Shown piece after piece: positions 59,170 to 64,000 of a stretch of 64,000 bases of DNA. The notes under the pieces were generated by a model, which ran no database searches, was not told where the DNA came from, and saw nothing but the letters and a program-made list of their open reading frames with translations. The stretch spans positions 248,001 through 312,000 of the forward strand of contig BLAL01000288.1 in NCBI GenBank assembly GCA_015698045.1, given 5' to 3'. How positions within the stretch are numbered: position 1 is the first letter of the stretch; every line of letters begins with the position of its first letter. Source of the stretch: Rhizophagus clarus (Eukaryota > Glomeromycota > Glomeromycetes > Glomerales > Glomeraceae). The translations under genes were made by a program, and so were the position numbers.

Positions 59170-60630
59170 ACGTTTTTTGGCATTTTTTTTTATATTAAAC
59201 GCTTTAAAAAAATGCATTTAGCGCTTTTTTTAAAATTAAACTCTTTAAAAAAATTAAACGCTTAACAGAAAGCATTTTTTTTTTCAATTAAGTGCTTAAA
59301 AAAGTCATTTTTTTTTTAATTAAACGCTTAAAAAAAAAGCGTTTTTTTTAATTAAACGCTTAAAAAAAAAGCGTTTTTTTTAATTAAACGCTTAAAAAAA
59401 AAGCGTTTTTTTTAATTAAACGCTTAAAAAAAAAGCGTTTTTTTTAATTAAACGCTTAAAAAAAAAGCGTTTTTTTTAATTAAACGCTTAAAAAAAAAGC
59501 GTTTTTTTTAATTAAACGCTTAAAAAAAAAGCGTTTTTTTTAATTAAACGCTTAAAAAAAAAGCGTTTTTTTTAATCAAACGCTTAAAAAAAAAGCGTTT
59601 TTTTAATTAAACGCTTAAAAAAAAGCGTTTTTTTAATTAAACGCTTAAAAAAAAAGCGTTTTTTTAATTAAACGCTTAAAAAAAAAGCGTTTTTTTAATT
59701 AAACGCTTAAAAAAAAAGCGTTTTTTTAATTAAACGCTTAAAAAAAAAGCATTTTTTTTAATTAAACGCTTAAAAAAAAAGCGTTTTTTTAATTAAACGC
59801 TTAAAAAAAAAGCGTTTTTTTAATTAAACGCTTAAAAAAAAAGCGTTTTTTTAATTAAACGCTTAAAAAAAAAGCGTTTTTTTAATTAAACGCTTAAAAA
59901 AAAAGCGTTTTTTTAATTAAACGCTTAAAAAAAAAGCGTTTTTTTAATTAAACGCTTAAAAAAAAAGCGTTTTTTTAATTAAACGCTTAAAAAAAAAGCG
60001 TTTTTTTAATTAAACGCTTAAAAAAAAAGCGTTTTTTTAATTAAACGCTTAAAAAAAAAGCGTTTTTTTAATTAAACGCTTAAAAAAAAAGCGTTTTTTT
60101 AATTAAACGCTTAAAAAAAAAGCGTTTTTTTAATTAAACGCTTAAAAAAAAAGCGTTTTTTTAATTAAACGCTTAAAAAAAAAGTTTAATTAAACGCTTA
60201 AAAAAAGCGTTTTTTTTTTAATTAAACGCCTAAAAAAAATGATTTTTTTTAATTAAACGCCTTAAAAAATGTGTTTTTTTTAATTAAACGCCTTAAAAAA
60301 ATGCGTTTTTTTTAATTAAACGCCTTAAAAAAATGCGTTTTTTTTAATTAAACGCCTTAAAAAAATGCGTTTTTTTTAATTAAACGCCTTAAAAAAATGC
60401 GTTTTTTTTAATTAAACGCTTAAAAAAAATGCGTTTTTTAATTAAACGCTTAAAAAAATGCGTTTTTTTAATTAAACGCTTAAAAAAATGCGTTTTTTTA
60501 ATTAAACGCTTAAAAAAAAGCGGTTTTTTTTTAATTAAACGCTTAAAAAAAAGCGGTTTTTTTTTTAATTAAACGCTTAAAAAAAAGCGTTTAGAAAAGC
60601 TTTTTCCGATTAAACGCTTAAAAAAACCGC
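59170..60630. repeat. AAACGCTT array with a near-perfect 31-32-bp satellite
   Basis: From about 59327 to 60183 some 27 units of AATTAAACGCTTAAAAAAAA then AGCGTTTTTTT repeat with period 32 then 31 bp and almost no mismatches; the flanks are more diverged. Each unit has AAACGCTT and its inverse AAGCGTTT, so alternating hairpins are possible. The uniformity points to recent expansion. Confidence 0.92.
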
Positions 60631-60639
60631 ATTTAATAA

Positions 60640-61245
60640 ATGAGTACCAGGTACAGCATGTATACTTATATACCATAGGGGATGAAATCCCCTAAATAAG
60701 CGCATATTTCTAGTTATTATCTCCTTAAAAGTCATATAATAATGATATAATGAAATAATTTTTTTTTCATATTGCCACAACTATCCAATTTTCACGTTAA
60801 TATTAATAAAAAATGAAAAAATAAAATAAAATATAATAAAATTAATGAAATTGCAAAAGGAAATTTTTTTTTTATCTCATTATAATGCTAAATATTGTAA
60901 TTATAATAAGAGGTTAAAATTTTTCTTTTTAGTTTCATTTTGCTTTATTCTACTCTATTATATTTTATTTTATCTTTTGACGGGAGTGAAGTGATATAAT
61001 CGAATAACCCAGTTAATCGGTAATCTGTTATATATATGGATCATTTTCCATAAACGGAAATCAAAATGTGATCGACATAAAAAGCAACAAGTTACTTGTT
61101 ACCTCGCTATGTCGATCAATACAACAAGTTAGTTGTTGTAAATCAACAAGTAACTTATTAATTTATAACAACTTACTTGTTGATTTACAACAACTAACTT
61201 GTTGTTTTTACAACAACCTTTTGACTTCTACGGTACGCCATAGTA
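60640..61245 (-). mobile_element. Palindromic CAACAAGT element with extended flank, inverted copy of 39.4-40.0 kb
   Basis: Reverse complement of 39389-40020, including ATACCATAGGGGATGAAATC and GACGGGAGTGAAGTGATATA, ending CTTCTACGGTACGCCATAG at about 61245. Confidence 0.78.
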
Positions 61246-61324
61246 TTTTAAAAAAAACTAAAATTTTTTTTTAAGTGTTTAATTTAAAAAAAAAATTATT
61301 AAAAAACGTTTTTTTTTTAATTTA

Positions 61325-62140
61325 AAAATAATATTAAAAAAGTGGTTTAAACCATTCTTTTAACATCTTTTTAGTGGTTTAAATTAAATTTACAAAAAAA
61401 AGCGGAGGTTTTTTGTGTTAACTATTACGAAAAAATGGTTTGGCATTTTTTTCGCATAAAATTCTAAAAATAAATACTGGACCGTTTCTTTTACAATCAT
61501 TTAGTGTAAAGAAGTGTCTCAGCACTTTCTTTTAACTTCGGGTTGAAACGGGTTAATCGAGTTAACCTAACCGGTCACTCGAATTGATCTGACCCATTCA
61601 GAACATAATTTTTTCATTGTTTTTCCATTAAAAACGATTTTATGAAAATGATTTTTTTTGTTAAAAACAATTAAAAATGATTAAAACAAATCGTTATTTA
61701 TTTTTTTTTAATTGACAAGATTAAGTACAATAGAATTTTATTGGTTTATTACTTTATTATCATTATATTTCAAAAAAATAAAAACAAAAATATAATAATG
61801 AAAAAAATAATGATAATAAAAAAATAAAAAATATATTTATTTATTAACTGCTTGTTAATTGTTTCTATTTACATAAAATTTTTTTAAAAATTAAATCAAA
61901 AAAAAAAAAAAAAATTTTGCTAAGGATTAACTGAATAAATTCAAGCTTATCATACTAAACGATAATAAACATTATTTATCAACAAAAATAAATAAATAAA
62001 TAAATAAATAAGCAAATTAAATAAAGTTTAAAAAAGTTTATTATATTTTATGTTTTTTTTTGAAAATAAAATAAAATGATTATCAAAGAAAAACGAAAGA
62101 AATTTTTTATTCAATTTTGATCAACAAAAAGTTAAAATAT
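61325..62140. repeat. GTGGTTTAAACCA block and A/T spacer
   Basis: 61325-61450 repeats the block at 39100-39240 in the same orientation. Then a GGGTT/GACCC-type block (61540-61600) and low-complexity A/T DNA with a (AAAT)n run near 61985. No gene. Confidence 0.7.
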
Positions 62141-62582
62141 GCAATTATTTTGTGATTTACAAGAAAGACAACCTTCTGTGCTAGCACAGGAAGAGTTTTT
62201 GCAGAAAAATGGTCTAAAGAAATGTTCAAACAATATTTTCAAACAATATTTTCATAGTTTATACTCATACTTTATATATATACAGTATATATACAGTACA
62301 GTACAGTACAGTACAGTACAGTATATGTACTGTACTGTATATAATATACTTCAGGATTAAATAAACGTTTTTTTACCAAAAAGGAAATTTTTTTTGTATC
62401 CACGGCAACAGTACATGCAGATGATTAACAGATTGAGAATAGATCTACATAGAAAATTTTCAGCGAAATTATGTGAAATGCCCAGGTAAAATGTAAAATG
62501 ATCTACAAAAATTTACCAAATTCAGTAAAAAATCGACATAAAATCCTTTTATTGTTTTAATCAAAACAATAAATCAAAAAAA
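62140..62582 (+). repeat. LINE-flanking repeat, copy 2, with ACAGT microsatellite
   Basis: Similar to 45690-46069 (GCACAGGAAGAGTTTTTGC, TTTTTTTTGTATCCACGGCA). An ACAGT pentanucleotide run lies near 62290-62335 and is palindromic with TACTGTACTGTA. It ends at the second LINE. Confidence 0.7.
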
Positions 62583-64000
62583 CTCTCTCCCGTTACCTTC
62601 AAAAATTGTTGAAAATCCGCAGTAATTCTCGAGAGACCTAACTTTTTTACGTGTTATTTTTGTTTATAAGATGTCTAACAACAACAGAAACAATAACACC
62701 AGTGCTCGTACTTTGCGAAGCAGCTCAAAAGGTGCGCAACCTGCTGCCACCTTTGATTTTACTTTCACCTCTAATGCTGCTGACCCTCCACCGTGGTCTA
62801 AAGATACAGCTACTAATAACGCTTTACAGGCTGACCTTGCAGCTGATAAAGAGCGTATTAAGCAGAGCAACTTGCAATCTGAAAGGGATGTTGCTAGTGA
62901 CCTTTTTGCAGACACTCCCAACCACCCGCCAAAGAACTATTCTTCCAAGGGAAAAACTAAGTCCAAGAATTCTCGCTCGCACTTGTCACGTGCTTATGCG
63001 CCTCCTCAACAAAATATAGTAAACAACCTCGATGGAACTAATCGTACTCCTTCTCCTGCAGCTCCTGCGGTTACTCCTGAAGCCACTGGTCAAAATGATC
63101 AACAACAGAATGACCAAACACCAGATAAGGAAATTGTCAATTCTGCCATGGATGTTGATCCGCCTTCTGACAACAATGAAAATTCTGATCAACAGTCGAT
63201 CACTATTGAAAAACCGTTAGACTATGTTGCCCTTGTGGCACTTGATAATATTATTGGTTCTAAACTTTCAAAACTTAACACCATTAAGGAGGCTCTTGCT
63301 AAATACAATGTCAAGTACAACATCAACTTGGGTATTACGCGTCTCCAAAAACAAGCAAAAGTCACTTTCAATGACAAGGATTCTTATGACAAATTTCTTA
63401 AAATGGAAATTATCCTGCAACTTAAAGAAGATAACTCGGATGACATTAAAAATGTCACCCTTAAAATCTCTTCACTTAAACCAGAAAAGCAAGTCACGAC
63501 TCATGATCAACAAAAAGAGAATACAAACCATCGTACAATTCAGGTGATTGATATCCCTGCCTATCGAAAAGCTGCTGAAATCAGGGCCAGCTTCGAAATC
63601 TTAGGTGAAATTGAGAGGCTCTATACTAAAGGCGCTGGTTTTTACCAGATCGCTTATATTATATACAAATCTCAAGAAGCTCTTACCTATTTTGAGACTA
63701 ACTGGGGATATCATGTAGGAAAAGACACGGTTAGAGTTCTTCCTTTGTTTCTCAACCAAGATGATCACACTTTACGCAAGCAGTTTCCTCTCAAACTATC
63801 TGGACTAGCCTACAACACTAGTGGCTATGACCTTGAACCTGTCTTACTTAAATGCAAAGCTAAATCCTGCTTTATTCCTGCTGCTATGATCAGAGGGAGA
63901 TATTCTAAGTGTCGTTATGCTTATATTCACTTTTCTTGTGATAAAAATCGACAGGCTGCTCTACAGCTGTCGATTAACTTCAAAAAGGGCAATATGGATT
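62583..64000 (+). mobile_element. Second LINE copy, truncated by window end
   Basis: The 5' leader and ORF1 are closely similar to 46070-47490, with scattered substitutions. The element continues beyond the window. Same upstream repeat family as copy 1. Confidence 0.92.
62671..64000 (+). CDS. LINE ORF1, partial, open to window end
   Basis: Starts MSNNNRNNNTSARTL and stays open for the 443 codons visible. It keeps the AAAAA run (63982-63986) whose loss breaks ORF1 in the first copy, reading ..NFKKGNMD. The zinc knuckle and C-terminus lie outside the window. Role as for the first ORF1, a nucleic-acid-binding protein of the retrotransposon. This copy may be younger or better preserved; ORF2 cannot be judged. 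Confidence 0.85.
   Translation, partial: MSNNNRNNNTSARTLRSSSKGAQPAATFDFTFTSNAADPPPWSKDTATNNALQADLAADKERIKQSNLQSERDVASDLFADTPNHPPKNYSSKGKTKSKNSRSHLSRAYAPPQQNIVNNLDGTNRTPSPAAPAVTPEATGQNDQQQNDQTPDKEIVNSAMDVDPPSDNNENSDQQSITIEKPLDYVALVALDNIIGSKLSKLNTIKEALAKYNVKYNINLGITRLQKQAKVTFNDKDSYDKFLKMEIILQLKEDNSDDIKNVTLKISSLKPEKQVTTHDQQKENTNHRTIQVIDIPAYRKAAEIRASFEILGEIERLYTKGAGFYQIAYIIYKSQEALTYFETNWGYHVGKDTVRVLPLFLNQDDHTLRKQFPLKLSGLAYNTSGYDLEPVLLKCKAKSCFIPAAMIRGRYSKCRYAYIHFSCDKNRQAALQLSINFKKGNMD

Overview
The window looks like nuclear DNA of an arbuscular mycorrhizal fungus (Glomeromycotina, Rhizophagus-like). The reasons are inference from content: very A+T-rich sequence, short introns with GTAAGT/GTATGT donors and TAG acceptors, and families expanded in those genomes (a TKL-like kinase with the N-terminal 'WIPY..FKNV.YL' signature, a BTB-BACK-TLDc protein, Plavaka and piggyBac transposases, an APE-type LINE). 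It is a repeat-dominated accessory region. Only one gene, a protein kinase at 26249-27561, looks intact, and its 5' end is unresolved. Nearly everything else is mobile DNA or decayed genes.

Layout. 1-7437: a 7.2-kb Plavaka (CACTA-like) transposon at 40-7250 inserted into a copy of another repeat, with a TT target duplication proven by an empty paralogous site at about 41.7 kb. It carries a 4-exon transposase on the minus strand and a 6-exon accessory gene of unknown function on the plus strand. 9733-11899: a BTB-TLDc pseudogene interrupted by a 689-bp MITE-like element with a TAT duplication. 13.9-19.3 kb: two decayed kinase fragments around a nested pair, a MITE split by a piggyBac-like element with a broken transposase, followed by an integrase-like fragment. 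22.2-26.25 kb: a run of intron-like tandem units (GTAAGT ... CTAAC ... TTTAG), each separated from the next by only 3 nucleotides, leading directly into the kinase. 26.2-29.6 kb: the kinase and decayed 3' exons of a paralogue.

30-46 kb and 54-62.6 kb: long arrays of short palindromic units in A/T runs, two copies of a large element with CTAGT ends, long inverted repeats, a family of palindromic 'CAACAAGT' elements, and an inverted duplication centred near 57.3 kb, one arm of which carries a hAT-type MITE with an 8-bp duplication. 46070-54029: a nearly full-length LINE (ORF1; ORF2 with endonuclease, reverse transcriptase, RNase H and zinc finger), inactivated by point changes. A second copy begins at 62583 and runs off the window with an open ORF1.

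The item I consider most likely to be new is the 22.5-26.25 kb series of near-identical introns with 3-nt candidate microexons upstream of the kinase. If every unit is spliced, the reading frame stays open into the kinase. This is inference from splice-site patterns and needs transcript data.
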